From: Leptolyngbya sp. FACHB-321
GTDB lineage: Bacteria; Cyanobacteriota; Cyanobacteriia; Leptolyngbyales; Leptolyngbyaceae
DNA length: 64,000 nt
Direction of reading: 5' to 3'
Assembly: GCF_014695975.1 (NCBI RefSeq)
Contig: NZ_JACJPI010000042.1
Location: 124,001 to 188,000 of the forward strand
The position numbers and the translations under genes are program-made. How positions within the stretch are numbered: position 1 is the first letter of the stretch; every line of letters starts with the position of its first letter. A model generated the notes under the pieces. The model saw nothing but the letters and a program-made list of their open reading frames with translations. It did no database searches and was not told the DNA's origin. This document shows, piece by piece, positions 18,000 to 26,229 of this stretch.

Positions 18000-20441
18000 A
18001 TGAATCCTTCTGAGTCGGTGACAAATATGCCATTGAACGAGCATCAAACCGCTACGACTCAGAATATTGGTACGTCAGTCCAGTCGCCCGATCGCTCAAC
18101 GATAAAGTTGGACTACCAGCCAGCGCCACTGCCTTTAGTCACTGAGGCGGCGATCATCCCTACGCCAGCAGCAGAAACCCAGGCAGGAGAGCCCCAAGCC
18201 ACTGACACGCACGCTTGGTTGAGCTACTTTCAGCAATGTAGTCGGCTACTTATCGCGACGATCGCACCGAAGTCTATGACGTTGCAGTATGCCAATGCTT
18301 ACTTCCGTCGGCTTCTCGGTCTGCCAGCGGCAGGCGCAGCAGGGGAGTTGGAGCACATCCTTCAGCAGTTGATGGGTGTTGCTGATAATGGGGCAATCCA
18401 GCGCTTGTATCGCCGACATTTACTCTATCGAGTGCTGCAACAGTTTTACCAAATTGATTTGCAAAGCTACCGTCTGCTAGACGAACCCGTGATGATTGCG
18501 CTGCAAAGCCCATTGCATTCCGAACCACGCTACATCGAGTTCTGGCTACGCTCTGAGCAACTGCAACTTACCCGCCTCGACGTTCAACTGGATGAGCCTG
18601 CTGCCCTTAAGCTGAAGCAAATGACACTGCCACAGATGGAAGCCGCACTCGCCGATCCAATGCAGGTTGAGCGCTTAGAGCAGCAATTAGAGCTACAGCA
18701 TTATCAGCCCGAAGGCTGTCTGCTGCTAGAAGGCTTGGACGTTACAGAGCGGGAGATTATTCGCCGCATTACTCAATTGTTGGTCGATCACGATTCGATT
18801 CTGCGTACTCACAAATTTCGCGAGTTGAACCAGCAGATGCGATCGCTCTTTCGCACTCAGAATACCCTGCTGTTAAGCATTGAAACCGACCAGATTCGTT
18901 TGTTCATGGGATCATTGAGCGACGAAGCGCATCCAACGCTCTATCCGCTGGAGGCGCTGCAAGAATCTCACTTTATGCACGCACTCCGCAGCAATCAGGT
19001 ATCTGTCGTTGCCGATCTAGCTCAAGATCCACGTACTGATGGCGGACGACAACTGGTCAAAATGGGCGTACGCTCTTTGTTGCTTATTCCGCTGCTAGCC
19101 CTCAATGGTGGTTTGGGCGATCGGACAGAAGCGGTAGATGCATCTAGCAGCGATAGTCTGCAAGCAGCACCCCCAGTACTGAAGCCTCCGGGTGCCGTGG
19201 GCGTTGTCGCTCTGTTAAGTGATCAACCCTACACGTTTGATGCGCTAGATTGCCGCCATGCCGAGCAGTTGATTCTTGCCTTTACACAAGCACTCACAAC
19301 TGCCCAGCGACAACTCGTACAACAGCGCTTGATTACCAATATTCACCCGTCTGTAGAGTGGCGCTTTTTGCAGGAAGCAGAGCGTCGAAGCATGGGCTTA
19401 CCACCAGAACCTATTGCGTTTCTCAACGTGTATCCCCTATACGGCATTTCCGACATTCGCGGTTCGTCTCATGAGCGCAATCTGGCAATCCAAGCCGATT
19501 TGCTAGAGCAGTTTCATTTAGCACTAGCGGTGGTTGATTCTGCCTGCAATGCCACGACGACAGCCCTGGGCGAGCAACTGCGGTTGGATTTACTGGAACA
19601 CATTCGCCAACTGCAAGAAGGCATCACCGTCGATGCTGAAGTGAGCCGACTACGCTATCTGCGTGAGCATTTAGAAATTTACTTTGACTACTTTGCCCAA
19701 TGTGGTGAAGCAGCGATCGCTGCCATCAACACGTACCGCAATGCGTGCGCCAATGCTCATGAATGCATTTATCAAGCACGCGCCCGCTATGACGCGATGG
19801 TGCACAACATCAACACGCTGCTGCGGGAAACCTGGGAGCGCTGGCAGGAGACAATGCAGCGGATTACGCCTCACTACTGCGATATTGAAGCTACCGATGG
19901 CATCGATCACATGATCTACGCCGGAGCCTCGATCGATCCTAAATTTGGTAGCTTTCAGCTTCGGAGTCTGCGCTACGAACAGCTTCGTGCCGTATGTGCC
20001 TGTGCCAGGACAGCGTTTCAACTACTGGAAAAACATAGCACGCACATGCAGATCACACATCTTGTGCTTGTCCAGGATGCAACCATTGATATCTTCCACG
20101 ATGAAACTACCGAGCGGATGTTTGACGTGCGCGGCAGTCGCGATACCCGCTATGAAATTGTCAAAAAGCGCATTGACAAGGCGATCGACGACAAAACAAA
20201 CACTCGCATCACGCAACCCGGAATGCTAACCCTGGTCTTTTGTACTGAGCAGGAGTGGACAGAATACCAGCAGTACTTCCGCTATTTGATGCGGGAAGGT
20301 TGGATTGATGACCAGATTGAGCGTGGCACCGTCCAACCGCTTCAAGGTGTGACTGGCTTGAAGTATGCCCGTGCACGCATCTTGCCTGAAGGTCGTGATG
20401 CTACTAACCAAGCGTCAGGCAACTATAGCTCGACTACCTAA
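18000..20441 (+). CDS. PAS- and GAF-domain signalling protein without output domain
   Basis: From ATG 18000 (MNPSESVTNMPLNEH) the protein is 813 aa. After about 70 disordered residues, a PAS-like segment (LLIATIAPKSMTLQYANAYFRRLLGL) begins. The middle (about 275-460) looks like a GAF domain (RELNQQMRSLFRTQNTLLLS...VRSLLLIPL). The C-terminal 350 residues are mostly helical and may form a further uncharacterised domain, with YEIVKKRIDKAIDDKTNTRI near the end. I see no histidine kinase, GGDEF, EAL, cyclase or phosphatase signature. It may be a stand-alone sensor or scaffold acting through partners. Confidence 0.75.
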   Translation: MNPSESVTNMPLNEHQTATTQNIGTSVQSPDRSTIKLDYQPAPLPLVTEAAIIPTPAAETQAGEPQATDTHAWLSYFQQCSRLLIATIAPKSMTLQYANAYFRRLLGLPAAGAAGELEHILQQLMGVADNGAIQRLYRRHLLYRVLQQFYQIDLQSYRLLDEPVMIALQSPLHSEPRYIEFWLRSEQLQLTRLDVQLDEPAALKLKQMTLPQMEAALADPMQVERLEQQLELQHYQPEGCLLLEGLDVTEREIIRRITQLLVDHDSILRTHKFRELNQQMRSLFRTQNTLLLSIETDQIRLFMGSLSDEAHPTLYPLEALQESHFMHALRSNQVSVVADLAQDPRTDGGRQLVKMGVRSLLLIPLLALNGGLGDRTEAVDASSSDSLQAAPPVLKPPGAVGVVALLSDQPYTFDALDCRHAEQLILAFTQALTTAQRQLVQQRLITNIHPSVEWRFLQEAERRSMGLPPEPIAFLNVYPLYGISDIRGSSHERNLAIQADLLEQFHLALAVVDSACNATTTALGEQLRLDLLEHIRQLQEGITVDAEVSRLRYLREHLEIYFDYFAQCGEAAIAAINTYRNACANAHECIYQARARYDAMVHNINTLLRETWERWQETMQRITPHYCDIEATDGIDHMIYAGASIDPKFGSFQLRSLRYEQLRAVCACARTAFQLLEKHSTHMQITHLVLVQDATIDIFHDETTERMFDVRGSRDTRYEIVKKRIDKAIDDKTNTRITQPGMLTLVFCTEQEWTEYQQYFRYLMREGWIDDQIERGTVQPLQGVTGLKYARARILPEGRDATNQASGNYSSTT

Positions 20442-20494
20442 GCCGGGGTGAAGCGGTAGTAATCCTGGTTAAGGGCAACGCTTACACCAGAAGA

Positions 20495-20992
20495 TTACTC
20501 ATCCAGTTCAGGGCAGAAGTAGTCAGGAGCCAGCGTTGTGAACAAATCATCGCCCACTTGACCTGTTGTGGTTGGTTGGGGTTGCCCTGTTCTCAGCGCT
20601 GTACAAACCGCTTGGGCACGCTGTAAAACCGCTTGAGGGTTCTGTTGCGCCTGCAAGAGAGCCGCCTTCACGGCTGGTAGTCGTGTTGATCGTTTGCTTA
20701 AGAACGATTGGTAATCGTTAAGAAAACTCTGATCGGTTGTTGAGAGAGCATTCACAGTCCCTTGCTTACCACCACACAGTTTGCTTAGATTCAGCACCCG
20801 CCCATCACTCGTCTGCATATAACAGATATGATCTTCCGGGTTGAGTGCCGTCAGAGAGCTAGTTTGAGACAAAGCAGCATGTGGATTATGGAGAACACCG
20901 ATCGCAGCCGATGTCAGTATCAAGGTAAAGAGACTGGGCGATCGTCCGGTTCGTTTAACGCGCTTCCTAGCCAGGACAAACAGTTTCAACAT
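20495..20992 (-). CDS. Hypothetical secreted protein
   Basis: From the ATG at 20992 (MLKLFVLARKRVKRTGRSP) the protein is 165 aa; the track start 132 nt upstream overlaps a hairpin and is less likely. A basic start, a hydrophobic stretch (LFTLILTSAAIGVL) and an ALSQ site suggest a Sec signal peptide. The mature part has DHICYMQTSDGRVLNLSKLCGG, a short pattern seen in many small cyanobacterial secreted proteins, and ends CPELDE. Four cysteines could pair in the periplasm. Function unknown. It converges with the PAS/GAF gene. Confidence 0.65.
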   Translation of the reverse strand: MLKLFVLARKRVKRTGRSPSLFTLILTSAAIGVLHNPHAALSQTSSLTALNPEDHICYMQTSDGRVLNLSKLCGGKQGTVNALSTTDQSFLNDYQSFLSKRSTRLPAVKAALLQAQQNPQAVLQRAQAVCTALRTGQPQPTTTGQVGDDLFTTLAPDYFCPELDE

Positions 20993-21059
20993 TGCAAAGC
21001 ACAATAATCTGACGTGAGTTAACAAAGCAGGAAAAGATTGCAGAGGATGTCTACATTGC

Positions 21060-21120
21060 TGCAACTTCCTCCTGGGGACTTGAGGAAGGGCTACTCCAAT
21101 TTGTTGGTGGAGTAGCCCTG
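21060..21120 (-). terminator. Tandem hairpins between the PhoX-like gene and the secreted protein gene
   Basis: AGGGCTACTCCA (21087-21098) pairs exactly with TGGAGTAGCCCT (21108-21119). Next to it, CTTCCTC and GAGGAAG form a second 7-bp stem. They lie about 150 nt past the PhoX-like stop codon on the reverse strand and ahead of the next gene. The U-run is weak, so termination is likely but not certain. Confidence 0.55.
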
Positions 21121-21267
21121 CCAATGTGAAAGCGATTTTTCAAAGAGAAATGATCTGACGTAGTGCGACACTTGCCCTCGCTACAAGTGAGCCGCTTGCC
21201 CTTCGACATTCATCAGGTAAATTCTTTAAGAGCAACCGCTTTAGACTACCCAGCTAGTGACCAAACT

Positions 21268-22656
21268 CTAGGCTCGTTTGCGAGACCAGGGACCCCAAAT
21301 GGCAACGGTAATGCCGGGACTCTGGATATTCACAAACAGGGTCTTGCCATCGGGCGAGAAGCAGGCACCAGCAAACTCGCTGCCGTTAAGTACATTGGTT
21401 GCAAAGCGATACAGTTCGCCTTGTTGGTTAACGCCCACAACATATTCAGTGCCGCTGCCGTCTTCACAGAGGAAGAGGTCGCCGAAGGGTGCTACGCAGA
21501 TGTTGTCAGGAGCCGCGAGAACATCATTGGCAGTCGCTTCTACCACCAGGGTTAAAGTACCAGTGGTAGGGTCAGCAGGATTGGATTTGTACGCAAAGAC
21601 TTGTCCAGTTCTTGCATCGCCACCATTGCTACACACAAAGTAGGTTAAGCCATTCCCGTACCAAGCTCCCTCTCCCCGACTGAAGCGGGCTGCACCTTTC
21701 GATCGCGCTTCTACCCGCACAGTATCACCAACGGGATCAACATCGTTGATCTTCACCCAAGTGACTGACAACGGTACGTTCTTAAGACCCAAATAGCCCG
21801 TGCTGGTATTAGCGCTACCTGTGCCGGGTTCAATATTAGCTGCTCTGCTATCTGTGATTTTCAGTGCCTCAAGCACACCGCCGCTCTGTAGATTACCCTT
21901 CTGATTTGGACGGAAACGGTAGAAACAACTATCGCCACGGTCTTCAGTCTGATAAACCCAACCCGTCTCTGGCTCAACTGCCACCGCTTCGTGGTTGAAG
22001 CGCCCCATAGCGACCAGAGGCACAGGATTAGCAACTTGGATTGCAGCACTAGCAGGCACCTCGAAGTTGTAACCATGCTTTTTGGGTGCAATAGAAACGT
22101 CTTCTTCACAGCTCACCCAGGAACCCCAAGGAGTTGGTCCGCCAGCACAGTTGCGAATCGTGCCACCAAGAGAAGCGTATTGCGATTTAACTCGGCGATC
22201 GGGACCGATTACCAGAGTTGTTGTGCCGCCCCCAGCTAGCGGGTCGTACTTACTAGGAGTAACGACTGGGTTTGAACTCGTTGCAGCACCGACTTCATGG
22301 TTCCGTACCAGAATCGTCGTGTTGTTGGAGCCTGGGAAAGCAGCCATCCCATCATGGTTACTTGGAACTCTCCCCCCATCGGTCATTGGCTGACCTGTGA
22401 TTGAAATGGCAGTGTAGTTAAAACCAGGGGGAAGTTCTAACAGGGGCGTTGTTCCCAGGTCAATCCCACCGATGACAACCCCTTGCAGTTCATCCGCATT
22501 TTCAGGAAGTTTGGGTGACAGTGGACCATAGCCAATACCATTAGCAACCTGCCCATTAGCAACTCGTGCATAGAGGGCTTCTAAAGGAGAAACCATCGTC
22601 ACGCCAGCAGCAGATACGCCAGCAAGTGTTAAAAACCGACGCCGAGAAACGCTCAT
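21268..22656 (-). CDS. PhoX-like (DUF839) Tat-exported protein
   Basis: The 462-aa protein opens with a twin-arginine signal, SRRRFLTLAGVSAAGV, so it is exported folded. The rest is a PhoX/DUF839-type beta-propeller: NHDGMAAFPGSNNTTILVRNHE, GGTTTLVIG, CAGGPTPWGSWVSCEE, GRFNHEAVAVEPETGWVYQTED and FVNIQSPGITVAIWGPW. Family members include Ca/Fe-dependent alkaline phosphatases, but many cyanobacterial relatives have unproven activity. No Pho box was identified. It stands alone, upstream of the hli gene on the same strand order. Confidence 0.88.
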   Translation of the reverse strand: MSVSRRRFLTLAGVSAAGVTMVSPLEALYARVANGQVANGIGYGPLSPKLPENADELQGVVIGGIDLGTTPLLELPPGFNYTAISITGQPMTDGGRVPSNHDGMAAFPGSNNTTILVRNHEVGAATSSNPVVTPSKYDPLAGGGTTTLVIGPDRRVKSQYASLGGTIRNCAGGPTPWGSWVSCEEDVSIAPKKHGYNFEVPASAAIQVANPVPLVAMGRFNHEAVAVEPETGWVYQTEDRGDSCFYRFRPNQKGNLQSGGVLEALKITDSRAANIEPGTGSANTSTGYLGLKNVPLSVTWVKINDVDPVGDTVRVEARSKGAARFSRGEGAWYGNGLTYFVCSNGGDARTGQVFAYKSNPADPTTGTLTLVVEATANDVLAAPDNICVAPFGDLFLCEDGSGTEYVVGVNQQGELYRFATNVLNGSEFAGACFSPDGKTLFVNIQSPGITVAIWGPWSRKRA

Positions 22657-22827
22657 TAAACTGTTTACGCATGCGAAATAACGGCTTCAGTATATTTAAC
22701 TACAATCAAGCGCACGCTAACACTGGTTTAAGCTTTGGTTATTTTTAGGCTTGTTAACTGAACAAGATGTTGTCTCGCCATTAACGCTAAATAACGGAGC
22801 GCCCCTTATGTCTAGAACAGGTTTCGA

Positions 22828-22998
22828 TTAACCAAGCCCTAACCAAGCCAACACGCCTTGTCCAGTAACGTATTCAATAATCAGAGTAAGTGCAAAGCCA
22901 ATCATGGCAGCGCGACCGTTAAGGCGTTCGGCATACCCGCTAAAACCAAACTTCGGTTCTTCTAACTTGGGGGTGACAGTGGGTTGAGGTGTTGTCAT
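22828..22998 (-). CDS. High-light-inducible protein (one-helix chlorophyll-binding, Hlip)
   Basis: This 56-aa frame is too short for the ORF track. It starts [18 protein letters not shown] and contains [20 protein letters not shown], the single chlorophyll-binding helix with the ExxNGRxAMIGF motif of LHC-related proteins, then ends VLAWLGLG. Such proteins sit in the thylakoid membrane, bind chlorophyll and carotenoid, and protect photosystem assembly under excess light. An HLR1-like direct repeat lies about 97 nt upstream of the start, consistent with RpaB control. Confidence 0.93.
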   Translation of the reverse strand: MTTPQPTVTPKLEEPKFGFSGYAERLNGRAAMIGFALTLIIEYVTGQGVLAWLGLG

Positions 22999-23094
22999 GA
23001 GTTAATAGCTCTCAATAAGGCTGAAATGTAAACCGAACCGCTTTGACATCATGGGTCAGTTTTGGGCTGATTCCAAAGATCTATCCAACGGAGG

Positions 23095-23112
23095 GTTACA
23101 AATATTTACACT
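23095..23112 (-). promoter_or_regulatory. HLR1-like RpaB-binding motif upstream of hli
   Basis: The sequence GTTACAAATATTTACACT contains two TTACA half-sites spaced as in the high-light regulatory motif, (G/T)TTACA(A/T)(A/T) NN (G/T)TTACA. A third half-site appears inverted at 23116-23123 (ATTGTAAC). The site lies 97 nt before the hli start codon. RpaB binding to such motifs at hli promoters is established in other cyanobacteria; the function here is inferred from sequence. Confidence 0.6.
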
Positions 23113-23487
23113 TTTATTGTAACGGTTGCTTGCGACAATGCAGCGATCGCTCTACTCGAATCCTTTTAAAACCAAAAATTGCTATCAACAGTAATGATCC
23201 TTAAAGCTGGTTAAAAGGACGATGAACGAACATAATCGTACGGCTTTCTACCCACAACTACACCCTTTAATTGATTTGCAAGCAACAGGGGAGACGATAC
23301 AGTAGTAGGGAGGTCTAAAGTAACAACTCTTAACAGAGCTTAAGACGTTTTGGACCGCTCTACTCGGCTCGTAGGTTAGTACCAGTGGCTTTCGTTTTTA
23401 GTCAACCGCTGCGAAGTTTCAGGCAAAATGGAACAGGGAGCCGACAGAGTTTCACTGTCATTTAGCAAGCGTTTGGGTAGGCTGTTT

Positions 23488-24462
23488 ATGCACAAAGTAT
23501 TACGTTCAATCATGAAGCCCTGGGTAAAAGCGCTCATGGCGATCGGTTTGGTGGTCGCGCTGTCATTTGGTCATGCGGATGGCGCTCTCGCAGCGGGTGG
23601 TGGTCGCATGGGCGGTGGCTCTTTCCGCGCACCCAGCCGAACCTTTACGGCTCCCCGTAGTTATGCACCAGGCGGCGGTTATGGTGGTGGCTACAGTCGT
23701 GGTTACTATCCTGGTGGCGGTTTTGGCTTTCCCTTCCTGTTTCCCTTCTTTAGCATTGGTGGTGGCGCTGGCGGATTGTTCAGCATCCTGATTTTCCTGG
23801 CAGTTGCTAACTTCCTGGTACAAAGCTTCCGTCGATCGCGCTCCGATGACGATAGCCTGGGCTACAGTACCGAAAACCCCACCATCTCGGTTGCCAAGCT
23901 TCAAGTCGGTCTTCTGGCAGAAGCAAGAGAGCTACAGGCTGACCTGAACCGCATTGCTCAGAAAGCCGATACTAGTTCTACGGCTGGTTTAACCGAAGTA
24001 CTGCAAGAATCGACGTTGGCACTACTGCGCCATCCAGAGTATTGGGTCTACGCAGGTTCTACCGTTCAACAAACGCGGTTGGAAGCAGCAGAAGCTCAAT
24101 TCAACCGTCTGCTGTTGTCTGAACGTAGCAAGTTTAGCGGCGAAACCCTTTCTAACGTCAACAATCAGCTTAAGCAGGCGTCCACAAGCAGCCTTGCAGT
24201 GGCTGAGAAAGGCGGCGCGTTGGCTCAGGCAGATGGTCCCGGTGAATATATCGTCGTGACGCTGTTAGTGGGTACTCAAGGTAAGTTGGAGCTACCTAAA
24301 GTGAACAGTTCAGATGACTTGAAGTTGGCGTTGCAGCAGTTGGGTGGCGTGTCGAGCGATCGCCTCCTGGCTCTGGAAGTGCTTTGGACACCTCAAGCAG
24401 AAGGTGATGTTCTCACTAACGAAGATGTAGTGGTGCAGTATCCAGACTTGAAACTTGTCTAG
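23488..24462 (+). CDS. DUF1517 family membrane protein
   Basis: From ATG 23488 (MHKVLRSIMKPWVKALMAIG) the protein is 324 aa; the track start 20 residues upstream has no clear ribosome site. A signal/anchor helix is followed by a Gly-rich stretch (GGGRMGGGSFRAPSRTF and GGYGGGYSRGYYPGGGFGF), then a membrane segment (GLFSILIFLAVANFLVQSF) and a soluble DUF1517 domain starting TISVAKLQVGLLAEARELQ. Homologues occur across cyanobacteria and in chloroplasts; the role is not known. A strong terminator follows. Confidence 0.88.
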   Translation: MHKVLRSIMKPWVKALMAIGLVVALSFGHADGALAAGGGRMGGGSFRAPSRTFTAPRSYAPGGGYGGGYSRGYYPGGGFGFPFLFPFFSIGGGAGGLFSILIFLAVANFLVQSFRRSRSDDDSLGYSTENPTISVAKLQVGLLAEARELQADLNRIAQKADTSSTAGLTEVLQESTLALLRHPEYWVYAGSTVQQTRLEAAEAQFNRLLLSERSKFSGETLSNVNNQLKQASTSSLAVAEKGGALAQADGPGEYIVVTLLVGTQGKLELPKVNSSDDLKLALQQLGGVSSDRLLALEVLWTPQAEGDVLTNEDVVVQYPDLKLV

Positions 24463-24514
24463 AGGTTTTATTCAAGATTGCTGAGGCGATCGTTACTTCA
24501 TTGCAAATCCACAG

Positions 24515-24540
24515 GGGGGGCTAGGTAGCCCCCTTTTTTA
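24515..24540 (+). terminator. Intrinsic terminator after the DUF1517 gene
   Basis: GGGGGCT-AGGT-AGCCCCC followed by TTTTTTA is a textbook Rho-independent terminator: a 7-bp GC-rich stem, a 4-nt loop and a T run. It lies about 50 nt past the stop codon. Confidence 0.92.
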
Positions 24541-24724
24541 ATGTCGTTCTCTTGCTAAAAACGGCTGGGGACTGCGGCAATTAGTGACGAGTTAAACATT
24601 CCCCAGACTCGAATGTGTAGTAAAAAGTAGTGTCAAAGAAACTGAGACAAATTCATGTATTGTTGCGATCAATCGAGCCAACGTTATTGAGTGCATCACG
24701 CTGCTGTCTAGCCATGTGTAACCT

Positions 24725-25495
24725 ATGACGACTACACCGCTTCGGACGTTAGGGGTGCCGCCTAATGCCTGGTCAGTGAATGCTGCGATCGCAGACATTA
24801 CCCGTCCGCCCCTCGCTCCACACGTCATTACGCTGACCACTGAGACTAAAACGCTGCGCCTGGATCTGGCGAAAGCCGCCATCCTGGTCATTGATATGCA
24901 GAACGATTTCTGCCACCCCGATGGCTGGTTAGCGCACATTGGGGTTGATGTCAGCCCTGCACGCACGCCGATCGTGCCATTGCAAGGCTTGTTGCCGCTT
25001 TTACGGTCAGTTCAGGTGCCGATCATGTGGGTAAACTGGGGCAACCGTCCTGATTTACTCAACATCAGCGCTGCCTCGCGCCATGTCTACAATCCGACGG
25101 GAGACGGAGTAGGGCTGGGCGATCGCTTGCCAGCCAACGGTGCCCCTGTCCTGACTAAAGATAGCTGGGCAGCCGCCGTCGTTGATGAATTAGAACCAAA
25201 ACCAGACGACATTCGGGTTGATAAATACCGCATGAGCGGCTTTTGGGACACACCACTCGACAGCATTCTCAAAAACTTGGGCAAAACCACCCTTTTCTTT
25301 GCTGGTGTAAACGCCGACCAATGTGTGATGGCAACGCTACAAGATGCTAATTTTCTGGGCTACGATTGCCTTTTGCTAACCGATTGCAGTGCTACTACGT
25401 CCCCAGACTATTGTTGGAAAGCCACACTTTATAACGTCAATCAATGCTTTGGCTTTGTCACTGATTCTCATGCCCTTTTAACTGCGATGAAGTAG
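24725..25495 (+). CDS. Isochorismatase-family cysteine hydrolase
   Basis: The 256-aa protein has the family's catalytic triad: Asp57 in LVIDMQNDFC, Lys167 in RVDKYRMSGFWDTPLD, and Cys200 in FAGVNADQCVMAT. The fold matches RutB/biuret-hydrolase-like amidases more than true isochorismatases, because there is no phenazine or enterobactin gene context. It therefore probably cleaves a small amide or ureido compound. A cupin and a CocE-type esterase follow on the same strand, and the three may treat one substrate. The first 40 residues are an extension beyond the core fold. Confidence 0.9.
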   Translation: MTTTPLRTLGVPPNAWSVNAAIADITRPPLAPHVITLTTETKTLRLDLAKAAILVIDMQNDFCHPDGWLAHIGVDVSPARTPIVPLQGLLPLLRSVQVPIMWVNWGNRPDLLNISAASRHVYNPTGDGVGLGDRLPANGAPVLTKDSWAAAVVDELEPKPDDIRVDKYRMSGFWDTPLDSILKNLGKTTLFFAGVNADQCVMATLQDANFLGYDCLLLTDCSATTSPDYCWKATLYNVNQCFGFVTDSHALLTAMK

Positions 25496-25609
25496 AAAGA
25501 AGACAGGAATCAGCAGCCCCAACAAACTCAAAACTTTTCAGCAAAGCGTCATTAAGCGCTACTCAGAACACCCTTACATTTTCTCACCCACGTTTTTGAG
25601 GAACACCCA

Positions 25610-26065
25610 ATGGCTTCTGAAAGTTGCGTTATCCCAGTTGTGAAATCACCAGTCGATTATCAAGCGTTTCGGATTAGCCCTCAAGATACCAATCGGTTGG
25701 CGATCGTGTTTGATCCGCAAATTGCTAATATGTCGCTGACCCTGTGTGTCGAAATCTTTGATGTTGGTGGCAAGACTCCACCTAATCGTCATCAATGGGC
25801 AGTCGAAATGTTTTTTGTTCTTAAAGGTGAAGGGCTGGCAACTTGTGATGGTAAGACGGTTCATGTACAGGCAGGAGATAGTATTCTAGTGCCGCCAACT
25901 GGCATTCATGGCATTGAGAATATAGGATCAGGACGGCTGTACGCACTCTGCTTTATGGTGCCGAATGAGAATTTTGCTGAACTCATCCGCAGCGGCATTC
26001 CGGCTGAACTCGACGAGGAAGATATGGCGGTTTTACGCCGTACACCATCGCCAGTATTGTGTTGA
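25610..26065 (+). CDS. Cupin domain protein
   Basis: The 151-aa protein is a single cupin barrel. Motif 1 is degenerate: TPPNRHQWAVEMFFVLKGEG, with H and E at the metal-ligand positions. Motif 2, DSILVPPTGIHGIENIG, retains P and H. Small single-domain cupins act as dioxygenases, isomerases, hydrolases or sensors, so the reaction is open. It lies 114 nt after the isochorismatase-type gene and 164 nt before the CocE gene, all in one direction. Confidence 0.85.
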   Translation: MASESCVIPVVKSPVDYQAFRISPQDTNRLAIVFDPQIANMSLTLCVEIFDVGGKTPPNRHQWAVEMFFVLKGEGLATCDGKTVHVQAGDSILVPPTGIHGIENIGSGRLYALCFMVPNENFAELIRSGIPAELDEEDMAVLRRTPSPVLC

Positions 26066-26089
26066 AAAGGCTAAGGGATGAATGCTAAA

Positions 26090-26220
26090 GGATGAGAAAG
26101 GAAAGCTTTGGAGTTGATCCAAATGCCTCTGCTTCTCTTGCTTCCCCTGCAGCTTCAAGAGTTTCCGTGCTTCTCTTGACTCCCCTACTTCCCCTGCCGC
26201 CTCCCCTACCAGCTTAAAGT
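26090..26220. repeat. Pyrimidine-rich low-complexity spacer
   Basis: The spacer holds repeated CTTCCCCTGC / CTTCTCTTGACTCCCC-like units in one strand. Related purine/pyrimidine tracts recur near 33240-33340, 45340-45410, 56040-56110, 56860-56920 and 63470-63590, always between genes. Confidence 0.55.
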
Positions 26221-26229
26221 CCTTTTCTC

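Noticed and set aside
24725-25495. Siderophore-type isochorismatase
   Set aside because: No carrier domain or siderophore genes; closer to amide hydrolases of the same fold.
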